NCBI GenBank assembly: GCA_025936205.1
Contig: JAICTU010000027.1
Location: 1-32,061 of the forward strand
Direction of reading: 5' to 3'
Source: Polyangiaceae bacterium
Lineage (GTDB): Bacteria; Myxococcota; Polyangia; Polyangiales; Polyangiaceae
DNA length: 32,061 nt
Shown: positions 16,416-25,478 of the stretch, in pieces
Layout: each line of letters opens with the position of its first letter
Position numbering within the stretch: the stretch's first letter is position 1
Translations under genes and position numbers: made by a program
Notes under the pieces: generated by a model
Databases searched by the model: none
What the model was told of the DNA's origin: nothing
The model's input: the letters and a program-made list of their open reading frames with translations, nothing else

Positions 16416-16833
16416 GTCTACCTCGGTTGATGGGCGTGCGGGCTCGGGGGATCCTCGCGGCGCTCTCGGGGTGCGGGCTGTCGCACTTGTGCGCGTTCGG
16501 CGGTGCGAGACCTACCTCTGCGCACCTTGTTTTTACCTCGAGAGAAGCCGCGGCGCCCCGAGAAAACGCCTGCAATCCGCGGCGCGGCCCGCGTTTGGCG
16601 TGCAGTTTCGGCACAGCGAACTCGCGCTTCGCGCCCAGCACGAGCCGATTTCGTAACGCAACGCTCGCGCCAGCAGCCTGTTTGACCGCTGATGAGAGAA
16701 GTTTTGAGGCGCGTTGCCTGAGGCGTGGCGGCGCTGCTAGCGATCATTTTTCGATGCAACATCGACACACGCGTGTCGTCGCGGCTCAAACCCGCGCGTG
16801 CTCGGCGCTCCCGAGCGCCTGGAAGCCGAGCGC
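16416..16833. other. 418-nt intergenic region without a convincing gene
   Basis: No reading frame here looks protein-like. The region must hold the promoter of the small gene ending at 15873 and the 3' untranslated end of the ferritin-like gene. Visible structure consists of two overlapping inverted repeats, TCGATG-CAA-CATCGA (16751-16765) and CGACAC-ACGC-GTGTCG (16763-16778), and a hairpin GGCGCT/AGCGCC at 16804-16819. None carries a T-tract in the right place for a standard terminator. A short AT-richer stretch lies near 16741-16752. Confidence 0.5.
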
Positions 16834-16840
16834 CTAGAAG
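16811..16840. repeat. Tandem 15-bp duplication spanning the ferritin-like gene's stop codon
   Basis: CCGAGCGCCTGGAAG (16811-16825) is followed directly by CCGAGCGCCTAGAAG (16826-16840), one base different, and then CCGAGC again. The second copy contains the stop codon (CTA, 16834-16836, minus strand). The first copy reads CAG at that place. Confidence 0.7.
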
Positions 16841-17715
16841 CCGAGCTCGCGCAGGTACGTCTTGTCCAGCTGCGAGCGCGAGCGCGACAGCTGGCTGCGC
16901 GCAAACAGCAACGTACCGGCCGCCATCGAGACGCAACGGCGCGCCAGACCGGGCGGTGTCTGCGGGTAGAAGCCCAGGCGTCGGCTCTGCTCGCGCACGC
17001 GCGCCGTGACGTGTTCGATGAAGGGACGCATCTGGCTCAACACGGGATGATTCGGCCGCCCACCGGCGATGCGCGACACCAGAGCAGGCAGCGTGAGCAG
17101 CTGGAGCTCCACCAGGCCCAGGTAGGGCGCTTGCAGCCAGGGTTTGTCCTGCAGCATGGCGCGCGTTTCCTTCTCGCCCCAGGCGACGTGTTCCGCTTCT
17201 TCTCGCACCACGACGCGCAGCTTCTTCTTGATCGCCGGAACGCGCGGATCGGAGTCCGGCAGAGTCTGCAAGAGCAGATCCTTGAACACGTCGAGCACCA
17301 TGCCCTCGCCGATGGCGTGCTCCATCAGCACCTTGAGCGGATAATAGTCGTTGTGAGAGGACAGCAGCCGGATCACCCAGTGCGGGGGCGCAGGGGTGAG
17401 ATCGAGCGTGCGAAAGATGTCGGCGAACAGTTGCAGGTGGCCGAGCTCCTGGCGCGCTTGACGGGTGTAGAAGCGGGCAGCCTCGAGCGAACGGGCTGCG
17501 TAGAGCGAACGACCACAGTAGACGCCGGTGGCTTCTCCGAACAGAGCCTGGGACAGGATGAAGCGCAGGACCTCGCGATCGGCGGGGTCGTTCAAGTCGA
17601 AGGTGGCGCCTCCGAAGTCGTAGCCGGAGGCATCGCCCTCCAGGGCGGCCGCAGCCTCCTCGGTGCTGGTATCGTCGGTGGCGTTCGAGGAAGCATCGAG
17701 AGTCGGGGTGGCCAT
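16834..17715 (-). CDS. Ferritin-like diiron protein
   Basis: A 293-residue protein from ATG 17715, which has GGAG 8 nt upstream; a GTG 9 nt earlier overlaps that site. Numbering from the GTG, the residues of a four-helix diiron centre are visible: E64 (LFGEATG), the E93-H96 pair in RQELGHLQLF, E140 (HAIGEGMVLD) and the E176-H179 pair in REEAEHVAWG. This arrangement is shared by ferritin-like oxygenases and rubrerythrin- or AurF-like proteins, so an O2-activating or iron-redox role in the cytosol is likely but the substrate is unknown. The first 35 residues are acidic, Thr/Ala-rich and probably disordered. The gene is divergent from the outer-membrane protein gene at 17831. Confidence 0.78.
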   Translation of the reverse strand: MATPTLDASSNATDDTSTEEAAAALEGDASGYDFGGATFDLNDPADREVLRFILSQALFGEATGVYCGRSLYAARSLEAARFYTRQARQELGHLQLFADIFRTLDLTPAPPHWVIRLLSSHNDYYPLKVLMEHAIGEGMVLDVFKDLLLQTLPDSDPRVPAIKKKLRVVVREEAEHVAWGEKETRAMLQDKPWLQAPYLGLVELQLLTLPALVSRIAGGRPNHPVLSQMRPFIEHVTARVREQSRRLGFYPQTPPGLARRCVSMAAGTLLFARSQLSRSRSQLDKTYLRELGF

Positions 17716-17830
17716 GGTCTTCACTCCAGCAACGCGGAGCCTACCATATTCCGCACGACCCCATCCGGGAGCGCGCCCGTCCGGGTCTTTTGTTTGACTC
17801 GGTCCGCGGTCTCGTGGTTGGACAGGCGCC

Positions 17831-19321
17831 GTGCAGCCAGCCGCGGACGCTCGTGTCAGACCCGCGCAGCACGCGCGCTGGGCCAGGCGCGCGAGGACCG
17901 CGCCAGGGGCAGCATGGCTGCTCGCAGGGCTGGCAAGTCCTGCGAGCGCGCAGAGCGAGGAGACCTCGGGAACGTCTGCGTCGCCGACGTCGGCGGCTCC
18001 CGCTCGCGGGCCTGAAGATCAGCGTCCGGTCCCCGACTACGATGGGCGGGAAGAGCCCGCGTCGCCGGGGCGAGCGCTGCTCTGGGTGCCGCGCGTGCTG
18101 CTGTATCCGGCGTACCTAGCCAGCGAGTACGTGTTGCGCCGCCCTCTGGGCTGGCTGGTGTCGACGGCGGAGCGCGAACACTGGCCCACGTTGATCATCA
18201 ATTTCTTCACCTTCGGCGATCGTCAGGGCGGCATCGTGCCGACCTGGCTGATCGACTACGGGCTGCGTCCGAGCGTCGGGGTGTACGCGTTCTGGAATGA
18301 TTTTCTGGTCACGAACAACGACCTGCGCTTGCGCGTCGCCTACGGCGGCAGCGACCTGTGGCAAGCGCGCGTGACGGATCGCTTTCCGCTCGGTAGCGGC
18401 ACGCTCTCCTTCACGGGCCTGTACGAGTCCCGCCCGGACAACGTTTACTACGGCCTCGGCCCGGATCAAGACGACGCGCGCGCCCGCTACTATCGCCGTC
18501 AGACGCGCGCGTTCGGCGGCTATGAATTGCCCTGGGTACGTAGCAGCCGCTTGCGCTTCGGCCTGGGCGTTCGCGAGATGGAGCTGGACGGCAGCGTGCA
18601 CTGCTGCGACGATCCTTCCGTCGACGAGCAGGTGCAGGCGGGCGCGTACGCGCCGCCGCCGGGCATGGACCAGGTGTTTGGCGTGTTCGATCAAGCCGTG
18701 GAGCTGGTGCTCGACAGCCGCTGGCCGCCCACGCCGGCGAACCTCGAGCTCGCGAGCGACTACGTGTCGCCGCCCGGTACCGGAGTGCGCTGGGCGCTGC
18801 GCGCGGACCTGGCCGAGCTGACGGGGCAATCGCTGGCCACGACCCAGGGGCTCGCGGACGCCTGGATTCACTACGGCACTTCGCTCGGGGGCTACTGGGA
18901 CATCACCGGTGAGCAGCGTTCGCTGGGCCTCACGGCGATCGTCGACTTCGTTGATCCGCTGGGCTCGGGCGCGGTGCCGCTCACCGACCTGGTCACGCTG
19001 GGCGGCGAGCGTCCATTGAGGGGATACCTGGCGAACCGGCTGCTGGAGCGCAGCTCTGCGGCACTGCGGCTGGAATATCGCTGGCCCGTGGCGGTGTGGC
19101 TCGATGGCGAGCTCCTGTACGAGACAGGCAACGTCTTCGGCAAAGCGCTCTCCGGGTTCGAGCTGGGTGAGCTGCGCAGCTCGTTCGGGTTCGGGCTGTC
19201 GGCGGCGGGGCAGCAGGATCACGAGTTCCAGCTGCTGCTCGCCGTGGGCATGTCGCCTTACGACGCCGGCGCGCAGGTGGACTCATTTCGCTTCGTGCTC
19301 GGCACGACGGCGGGGTTTTGA
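17831..19321 (+). CDS. Omp85/BamA-like outer-membrane beta-barrel protein
   Basis: A 496-residue exported protein starting at GTG 17831. An Arg-rich N-region is followed by a hydrophobic stretch and a cut site after LAGLASPASA. The body is a beta-barrel: repeated amphipathic strands, YYGLGPDQDDARARYYRRQT, and the Omp85 surface-antigen signature TLGGERPLRGYLANR (about 389-403), followed by LRLEYRWPVAVWLDGELLYE and TGNVF. It ends in Phe, the usual outer-membrane C-terminal residue. There is no room for several POTRA domains, so it resembles the short POTRA-less or reduced 'BamA/TamA family' proteins and is not itself the main assembly factor. The next gene, for a lipoprotein, begins 5 nt after the stop, suggesting the two products work together in the outer membrane. 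Confidence 0.82.
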   Translation: MQPAADARVRPAQHARWARRARTAPGAAWLLAGLASPASAQSEETSGTSASPTSAAPARGPEDQRPVPDYDGREEPASPGRALLWVPRVLLYPAYLASEYVLRRPLGWLVSTAEREHWPTLIINFFTFGDRQGGIVPTWLIDYGLRPSVGVYAFWNDFLVTNNDLRLRVAYGGSDLWQARVTDRFPLGSGTLSFTGLYESRPDNVYYGLGPDQDDARARYYRRQTRAFGGYELPWVRSSRLRFGLGVREMELDGSVHCCDDPSVDEQVQAGAYAPPPGMDQVFGVFDQAVELVLDSRWPPTPANLELASDYVSPPGTGVRWALRADLAELTGQSLATTQGLADAWIHYGTSLGGYWDITGEQRSLGLTAIVDFVDPLGSGAVPLTDLVTLGGERPLRGYLANRLLERSSAALRLEYRWPVAVWLDGELLYETGNVFGKALSGFELGELRSSFGFGLSAAGQQDHEFQLLLAVGMSPYDAGAQVDSFRFVLGTTAGF

Positions 19322-19326
19322 GCGGC

Positions 19327-21066
19327 ATGGCGCGCGCACGACGTGCCCCGACCCTCGCCGGCTGCGCAGGGCTCCTCGCCGCTTGCGGGTGGTTCCTGGC
19401 CGGCGGCGCCCTGTTGGGGGGCTGCGCCGCGCCGCCGGCGCGCTTCCCCTTGCGCGAGCCGCTCTGGCAGGACCCCGATCAGGCTCCGTTCGCTCCGCGC
19501 CCGGACGAATACGTCTCCCCGATGGTCTGGGACGTGGGCGATCAGAGCATCTTTTACCCGCTGACGCGCGTCTTCGCGGTCGACCCCGCAGGGGAGGCCG
19601 CAAACGTCAATGCGCTGGACGAGGTCCCGGACTCCAGCTGGTTCACCAATCGCATCGGCCTGCAGCCGATGACACCGTCCGAGATCGCGCGTGGGCCGTG
19701 TCCGTCCGGTGCCGGGCACGTGCCGGCACCCTGGACGGTGGTCGGCGCCAAGCCGAACGGCGCCAATCCGGGCTTCCTGATCGAAGATGCCGCGGGGCAA
19801 CGGCACCTGGTGAAGTTCGACGGTGTGGTTCAGGGGCCGCGCGCGACGGCGGCGGACGTGATCGTCTCCAAGCTGTACTACGCCGCGGGCTATACCGTGC
19901 CCTGCAACCGCATCGTGTTCTTCGACCGCAGTCAGGTGAAAATCGGCGCCGGCGCGACCAGTGAAACGAGCACGGGGGAGAAAGAGCCGCTGACGGAGGC
20001 GCATCTGGAGCAGGTGTTCTCCAAGGCGCTGCGCCTGTCCGATGGTCGGCTGCGCGCCAGCGCCAGCCAGTTCCTCGAGGGCAAGCCGCTCGGTCCGTTC
20101 ACCTATCAAGGTCGGCGCGGAGACGACCCGAACGACGTGATCGAGCATCAGGACCGCCGTGAGCTGCGCGGCATGCGCCTGCTCGCGGCCTGGACGCAGC
20201 ACTTCGACGCGCGCGAGATGAACACGCTCGCGATGTGGATCGACTCGGGCGCAGCCGGCGGTTATGTGCGCCACGATGTGATCGACTTTGGCGATTGCTT
20301 CGGCAGCGTGTGGGAGCCGCCCGCGTTGGGGCGTCGGCTCGGGCACTCGCACTACTTTGATCTGCAGGACACGCTGGAGGACTGGTTCACCTTCGGTCTG
20401 CGCGAACGGCCCTGGGATCGCGCGCGTTTCGGGCCAGCGGGCAAGGTGTTTGGCTATTACGGAGTGGAAAACTTCGATCCGGAGCTGTGGAAGGCCGGCT
20501 ATCCCAACCCGGCGTTCCGGCGCATGTCGGAGCGGGACGGCGCGTGGATGGCTCGCATCGTGGCGGGCTTCAGCGACGACGCGCTGCGCGGGCTGGTCCG
20601 TGAGGGGCAGTTCAACGATCCGCTTCTGGAGAACGAGCTGGCGAGGGTGCTGATCGGGCGCCGCGCGCGCATCCTGGAGCGCTACTTGACGCGGCTGTCG
20701 GCGCTGACGCGCCCGGAGATCCGGCGCGGTACGCAGCGGGAGTTGTGTCTGCGCGATCTGGTGTGGTCGAGCGGGCTGCACGGCGAGCGCGAGCGCCGCT
20801 ACGCGGTGACGGCGTACGCCGACACTGCACCGCCCACGCGGCTCGACGACGTGCGCCAGGCCTTCGGTCAGCGCGTGTGCGCGACGCTGCCGGCGCAGCC
20901 GGGCGCTTCAGCGCAGGCACCCGTCTACCTGATCGTGGACTGGGTGGCGCAGACCGAGCAGCGCGCCGCCGAGTTCCCGGCGCGCGTGCACGTGTACGAT
21001 CTCGGCGCCGATGGCCTGCGGGTCGTCGGACTGGAGCGCCCCGAATCCTTCGACCCTCCGCGCTAG
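19327..21066 (+). CDS. Lipoprotein with protein-kinase-like (HipA/FAM20-like) motifs
   Basis: A 579-residue protein. The N-terminus is a lipoprotein signal, ALLGGC, with the acylated Cys at residue 33. The rest lacks membrane segments. Several features recall an atypical kinase fold: a strand with Lys, GQRHLVKFD (K163); a helix AADVIVSKLYYAAGY; a catalytic-loop-like HFDAREMNT (H292, D294, N299); and a DFG-like VIDFGDCFG (D320). Together they mimic the Lys, HxDxxxxN and DFG set of kinases. Activity is inferred only. The ATG at 19327 is preferred; a TTG at 19318 overlapping the barrel gene's stop would add 3 residues. It is probably co-transcribed with the Omp85-like gene and would lie at the inner face of the outer membrane or in the periplasm. 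A hairpin ends the unit at 21076. Confidence 0.75.
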   Translation: MARARRAPTLAGCAGLLAACGWFLAGGALLGGCAAPPARFPLREPLWQDPDQAPFAPRPDEYVSPMVWDVGDQSIFYPLTRVFAVDPAGEAANVNALDEVPDSSWFTNRIGLQPMTPSEIARGPCPSGAGHVPAPWTVVGAKPNGANPGFLIEDAAGQRHLVKFDGVVQGPRATAADVIVSKLYYAAGYTVPCNRIVFFDRSQVKIGAGATSETSTGEKEPLTEAHLEQVFSKALRLSDGRLRASASQFLEGKPLGPFTYQGRRGDDPNDVIEHQDRRELRGMRLLAAWTQHFDAREMNTLAMWIDSGAAGGYVRHDVIDFGDCFGSVWEPPALGRRLGHSHYFDLQDTLEDWFTFGLRERPWDRARFGPAGKVFGYYGVENFDPELWKAGYPNPAFRRMSERDGAWMARIVAGFSDDALRGLVREGQFNDPLLENELARVLIGRRARILERYLTRLSALTRPEIRRGTQRELCLRDLVWSSGLHGERERRYAVTAYADTAPPTRLDDVRQAFGQRVCATLPAQPGASAQAPVYLIVDWVAQTEQRAAEFPARVHVYDLGADGLRVVGLERPESFDPPR

Positions 21067-21075
21067 CCGCCAGCA

Positions 21076-21106
21076 GTAGAAACCCGAAGTCCGCGCGGGT
21101 TTCTAC
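21076..21106. terminator. Hairpin terminator between convergent genes
   Basis: A perfect 11-bp stem, GTAGAAACCCG (21076-21086) / CGGGTTTCTAC (21096-21106), with a 9-nt loop, 10 nt after the lipoprotein stop. The T-rich part is inside the 3' arm and there is no clean T-tract after it. Position and strength suggest a bidirectional terminator. A smaller repeat AGTACC/GGTACT follows at 21119-21140. Confidence 0.6.
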
Positions 21107-21138
21107 AAATGAAGAAGAAGTACCGAGTGCACGAGGTA

Positions 21139-21675
21139 CTAATACTGCTGGTTCTCGTTCAGCGGCTTGCCGTCGGGGCCGCGGCCCACTTTGCTCCAGA
21201 TCTCCTTTTCGGAGAGCCCGCGCGGTGCGGGCGGCGGGGTCACATCATGCACGTACACCTGCGTACCAGCTCCCTCGGCCGAGACTTCGATGCGCACCCA
21301 GCGCTGGGAGGTGTCCTGCTTGATCTGCGTACGGGGGAAGGTGGCATGGCCGCGGGCCATCTCCACGCTGCGGGCGGTCAGCTGCGGCTGTAGCGCCAGA
21401 ACCACGCTCGAGAGGTCCGGCTTGCCGATGAAGTACGCCGAGTCGTTGAAGTGTCGCGTGAGATGCATCCCTGGCGGCAACGCCAAACCAAAGGCCGTCT
21501 CCGCCTCGGGTAAGCGCTCTGGACCTTGCAGGCGATCGGGCGCCTCCGCGGCTTCTTCTGCCTGCTCCTCCGCGGGTGGCGGCTTGGTGTGGCAGGCGCC
21601 GGCGAACGCGGCGAGAAGCCACACGGAGGGGCGCCACGCGCGCGAGGCGAATACGAGCTTTCGATCGAGCTTCAT
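21139..21675 (-). CDS. Small lipoprotein at the end of the minor-pilin operon
   Basis: A 178-residue protein with a lipoprotein signal: WLLAAFAGACHTKPPP, Cys about residue 28. An acidic, Ala/Glu-rich linker (EEQAEEAAEAPDRLQ) leads to a compact domain with PPGMHLTRHFNDSAYFIGK and RTQIKQDTSQRWVRIEVSAE, probably beta-rich. The family is not recognised. It starts 34 nt after the pilY1 stop on the same strand and ends next to the convergent terminator, so it is likely the last gene of the pilus operon. A role as a pilus-associated periplasmic or outer-membrane lipoprotein is inferred from position only. It ends near 21139 with NENQQY. Confidence 0.7.
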   Translation of the reverse strand: MKLDRKLVFASRAWRPSVWLLAAFAGACHTKPPPAEEQAEEAAEAPDRLQGPERLPEAETAFGLALPPGMHLTRHFNDSAYFIGKPDLSSVVLALQPQLTARSVEMARGHATFPRTQIKQDTSQRWVRIEVSAEGAGTQVYVHDVTPPPAPRGLSEKEIWSKVGRGPDGKPLNENQQY

Positions 21676-21709
21676 TCGAAGACCCTCCGCCTGCGGGACT
21701 TCGCCGCAC

Positions 21710-24700
21710 TCATTCGTAGATCAGCGCCCACGACTGGAATGTGACGGGCACATGGGGGGGCGGCAGCTCGGTCTTGACATCCGTGAGGCCGCGGGACACG
21801 TCCTGAGTGGTATCCGACGTGCCGCCCGCGTCTGTGCGGACGCCGCTGACCGTGTAGTTCAGGAAGAACTTGCCGGGACTCACCTGGCGCGCCATCTGGA
21901 TTGACCCGTACCCGAAGCTGTCGTCCCCGGTGACATTGGTGGCGGTGGACTTGCAGGTGGGGTCTGGCTGTACGTTGAGCCCGAAGACGACGCCCGGATC
22001 GACCGCGTCGATCTGCAGTTTATCGGGAAACGCAGGTGAATTCGCAGGCCCGCTCGCCGGGTCGGTATGGTCCTCGTCCGCGCTCTCGATGTAGTGCGCG
22101 CCGAAGATTTTTGCTGCGCCACGGTGGCAGGTCTTGCCCGTGGCATCCGGTGGCTTGCTGGCCGCGTAGTAGAGGCCCTTGTTGAAGATCTGCATCGGGC
22201 CAGTCACGCGATAGCCGTCCGTGAGGGTCTGCATCCAGTTCACGTTCGCGACGAAGGCGTGGCTCGGATTCAGCTTCTCCGTGAGAGAGAAGACGCGGTT
22301 CACCATCGTGGCGGGAGCGGCCACGACTTGCTGATCGCCCGTCGCGAACGCGACCGTGACGCGGCCCTCATCGTCGGTGCTGAGCGCGGGGGGCAGAACG
22401 ACCGGCTGCGGCCCGGCGCTGGGATTGTCGTAAAAGGCATCGAAGAAGACCTGCATCGACCAGTCCGCAGGATTCTTGGACGACACGTCGACGCGCCACA
22501 GGCGGCCATCTCGATCCCCGACGAAGATGCGATCGGCGACCGCGCCGGTGGTGTCCGGAAACGCCTTCGGCTGCCCGGTGATGGGAGCGGGGATGTTCAG
22601 GCTGGTATGCACCGCCGAGGAGAACCCCGTGACGCTCGGTCGGAACGTGCGCAACACCTCGCCGGTATCGAGCCGCACGATCGTCAGGGAGCGTGCGCGT
22701 TCCGCGGTCGAATAGTTGAGGCCGGTCGTGCGCACTGTCTCGAAGCTGGCGGGGACCACTCCCAAGGCGTCCGGTTTCGCCGTCACCGTGCCTGTCCCGG
22801 GCGCGACATCGCCACCCGGCAACACCGCCACCGCCACCTCATTGGCGGCAGCCGCGCCGGCTTGCAGGTAGATGGTGGTGATGAGCGGCGTGCCACCCTT
22901 GCCGAACAGGCGATTGCCGCTGGCGTCGCGTGTGAGCTGCCACAGAAACTTCGGGCCGTGATTGCTGCCGCGATCGGGCTGGGTGACATCCAGGGCAAAG
23001 TAGCCGCCCTCGATGGGACCGTCGCTGCCGAAGCCTTGCACCAGAACCGTGCGCCACTTGCCGGCTCCGGTCTGCGCGTCGTCAGCCACGCGCTCGAAGC
23101 GCGTGTTGACGCCGACCTCGCGTGCGACCACATCCTTGATGATCGGTGCTCCGTCCAGCAGGGTGGCGGGGGTCGTCGGATATTGCTGCTGCAGTACCTG
23201 AAGCACCGCCGGAGGAATGAACGCCCAGAATTCGTTGTTGTTGCTGTTCTTGACCTCGTTGCTGGCCGCGTCGGCGCTGCCCGGAAAGGGCGCCACGTTG
23301 AAGGCATGCAACATGCCGTCGATGGTTGAGGTGTAGAGCGTGCTGGGACGCTTTTGGACTTGCATCTCGCGGATGAAAGCATCGTACGACTCATCCCGCA
23401 GCAGGTCTGAAGGTCGGCCCGAGACGAGCGTCGGTGTCGAATGCACGATGGCGCCGAACAGGCTGCAGACGCCGTGAAAGCAACGCGACGGCGTGCCGGG
23501 ATCGCTCGCCCCGACCAGATGCTTCAGCACCAGATCTCGGCACTCCGTGGCGCTGTGGTTCGGGCAGCTGGTGTCTGTGAGGTTCATGCCCTGCAAGCCG
23601 GGCTGAACGAGATCGGGCAACTCGCCGGGCGTGCCGGCAAACACGGTCGTGCCACCTTCCACTCCGACGCCGTCGGTCGTTGCCGTGACCCCGGGGCGGA
23701 TGGAGTTGCGGCTGTTGTTGTCGGCGACCACGGTATAGAACTGGCGGTCATCGCCGTGCGTATTGACGTTGGCCGCGAAGTCGTCGCCCTTGGCCGCGTC
23801 AAATGGGTCGTCCTTGGGGGTCTGCGCGTCGCAGACCAGGCGGCGGCGCGTCAGCTCACCCCGCCACAGGTTGCTCGGTAGTTCGGTGTCGTTCGGATCG
23901 ACCGGCGGTGGCTCGGTCTCGAACGACGCGCGGAAGCGAAAGCCCTTGCTGGAGCTGTCGCCGCCAGCGCTGAAGACCGGTTGCACGCGCGTCGCCGCCT
24001 TGGTCACCCCATCCAGGATCCTCACGAAGATGGCGCGCAGCTCCGTGCTGTCCTTGGCGAAGAAGGCCTTGCGCGGGACGCCCCCGTCCTCGCCGCCGGC
24101 AGCGGCGATCTTGTTCAGCGTGCAACAGGCCTGGACCGCCTTGCCGGCAAGGTATTTGTCGAAATCGTTGTTGGCCGGATCGGCACATTGGGCGTCCGTG
24201 ACCTGATCGCAAGAAACCTCGGCGGAGGCGCCGAAAGGCTTCACATTGCCGAGGGCGAAGCCGATCACGTACGTCTCCACGGACTGGCTGGGCTTCGGCG
24301 GGGAGAGGCGCAGGTCGCTCACCACCTTCTCGGGTGGCTCGAGGTAGGGGCAACGACCCTTGGTTCCGCCAGGCGGCTCGGCCTCGCAGTACGGACGCAA
24401 ATCCAGGTTCGGCTCACCGTCGCTGAGCACGATCATGATCGTCTTGCGGCAATCGTCGGCGCCCCAGTTGGGGTCGTCCTTGGGCCCGAACTTCTGCGTG
24501 GAGTCGAAGGGATCCGCGGAGTCGTCATTCCGCAGAAAGTCCCGCGCATCGTAGAGTTGGCCGTTCAAGGGGGTCGCGCCGTACGGGCGCGTGGCCATCA
24601 GCGTCTGCTGGATCCAGGCGTTGCGCTGGCTGACATCGGCCTGGTCGGGCGGACCAAAGGCGATCATGCGCCCCTCCCAGGGCGGGGCGGCGGCGTTGCG

Positions 24701-25465
24701 AGCGCCCACTTCTTGATCGACTTCGAAGCTGCAATTGGCAGGGTGGCCGCTGGCTGGGGTGCCGAGATAGTAGCTCCAGTTGCCGTCGGTTCCGGTCTTG
24801 TAGTCGGGTGTGACACCGGAATAGCCGACCCCGGGGTCGACGCGCGCGTCGAACGTCATCAGACCGAAGCGGACGCGCGTCTTGAAGACATCGAGCAGCC
24901 CGTCCTCGAGCTGCTCGAAATTGGCGCAGGGCGCTTGCACCGCCAGCGCCGCGTCGCTCGTGGGCCGCGACACGACGTTACCGGAGAGCAGCTCGTAGGT
25001 ATTGATGGAGTTGGTGGGCCAGGAAAATGCATCCGTGCTCGACAGCACGCCGGGACCGACCAGGCAGTTCTTGCTCAGCGCGCGATGGTACGGATTGACG
25101 TAGCCGAAGTCGTAAGGGGGGCTCGTTCCGAGAGTGAACTCGCTGCGAAACCCGTCGCTGCTGCGATCTTGCGCCCAGCAGGAATAATGTTGAAACTTGC
25201 CGGTGAGCACTTCGATCAACTCGATCCAGCGGCTCTTCTCGTTGATCGTTTCGTCCTCGGGCTTGCAGTTGGGGAACGTGCCGTCCGTCTTGAACTCCAT
25301 GGAGCCCGAGCTGTCGACCAGCAGCAGGACGTTGGGCGCAGGGTTATCCGCCTCCGTCGACTGAGCTGAAGCACGCCAGCCGTAGCTGAGCGCCAGACCA
25401 GCCCCGGCGAGCCCGAGCAGCAGGCGGCGAGGACGGGAAGCGGTCGTGCGGTTCAGTGGATACAT
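21710..25465 (-). CDS. pilY1: Type IV pilus tip/assembly protein PilY1
   Basis: A 1251-residue exported protein with a signal peptide (LLLGLAGAGLALSYGWRASA, cut before QSTEAD). An N-terminal von Willebrand factor A domain has the metal site VDSSGSM (D51, S53, S55) and the strand IMIVLSDGEPN. The C-terminal half is the PilY1/PilC beta-propeller, with TIDGMLHAFNVA, LVQGFGSDGPIEGGYFALDV, FVGDRDGRLWRVDVSSK and VAFATGDQQVV. In studied bacteria PilY1 works with minor pilins to prime pilus assembly and acts as tip adhesin or surface sensor. Its position directly after pilX (13 nt gap) confirms the call. The many Cys residues suggest disulfides in the secreted protein. No EF-hand-like calcium loop was clear to me. 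The start has only a weak GAGAG upstream. Confidence 0.93.
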   Translation of the reverse strand: MYPLNRTTASRPRRLLLGLAGAGLALSYGWRASAQSTEADNPAPNVLLLVDSSGSMEFKTDGTFPNCKPEDETINEKSRWIELIEVLTGKFQHYSCWAQDRSSDGFRSEFTLGTSPPYDFGYVNPYHRALSKNCLVGPGVLSSTDAFSWPTNSINTYELLSGNVVSRPTSDAALAVQAPCANFEQLEDGLLDVFKTRVRFGLMTFDARVDPGVGYSGVTPDYKTGTDGNWSYYLGTPASGHPANCSFEVDQEVGARNAAAPPWEGRMIAFGPPDQADVSQRNAWIQQTLMATRPYGATPLNGQLYDARDFLRNDDSADPFDSTQKFGPKDDPNWGADDCRKTIMIVLSDGEPNLDLRPYCEAEPPGGTKGRCPYLEPPEKVVSDLRLSPPKPSQSVETYVIGFALGNVKPFGASAEVSCDQVTDAQCADPANNDFDKYLAGKAVQACCTLNKIAAAGGEDGGVPRKAFFAKDSTELRAIFVRILDGVTKAATRVQPVFSAGGDSSSKGFRFRASFETEPPPVDPNDTELPSNLWRGELTRRRLVCDAQTPKDDPFDAAKGDDFAANVNTHGDDRQFYTVVADNNSRNSIRPGVTATTDGVGVEGGTTVFAGTPGELPDLVQPGLQGMNLTDTSCPNHSATECRDLVLKHLVGASDPGTPSRCFHGVCSLFGAIVHSTPTLVSGRPSDLLRDESYDAFIREMQVQKRPSTLYTSTIDGMLHAFNVAPFPGSADAASNEVKNSNNNEFWAFIPPAVLQVLQQQYPTTPATLLDGAPIIKDVVAREVGVNTRFERVADDAQTGAGKWRTVLVQGFGSDGPIEGGYFALDVTQPDRGSNHGPKFLWQLTRDASGNRLFGKGGTPLITTIYLQAGAAAANEVAVAVLPGGDVAPGTGTVTAKPDALGVVPASFETVRTTGLNYSTAERARSLTIVRLDTGEVLRTFRPSVTGFSSAVHTSLNIPAPITGQPKAFPDTTGAVADRIFVGDRDGRLWRVDVSSKNPADWSMQVFFDAFYDNPSAGPQPVVLPPALSTDDEGRVTVAFATGDQQVVAAPATMVNRVFSLTEKLNPSHAFVANVNWMQTLTDGYRVTGPMQIFNKGLYYAASKPPDATGKTCHRGAAKIFGAHYIESADEDHTDPASGPANSPAFPDKLQIDAVDPGVVFGLNVQPDPTCKSTATNVTGDDSFGYGSIQMARQVSPGKFFLNYTVSGVRTDAGGTSDTTQDVSRGLTDVKTELPPPHVPVTFQSWALIYE

Positions 25466-25478
25466 GTTGGCTTTTCTC

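Noticed and set aside
16751..16778. Overlapping inverted repeats read as a rho-independent terminator of the ferritin-like gene
   Set aside because: On the minus strand the hairpin is followed by A residues, not T; the T-run is on the wrong side.
19258..20781. 507-codon minus-strand open frame opposite the kinase-like lipoprotein
   Set aside because: Arg/Gln/His-rich shadow without motifs; the plus-strand protein has a lipobox and ordered motifs.
22067..25369. Two long + strand open frames (22067-23329 and 23981-25369) opposite pilY1
   Set aside because: Shadows caused by third-position GC; composition is unlike a protein and PilY1 on the other strand is certain.
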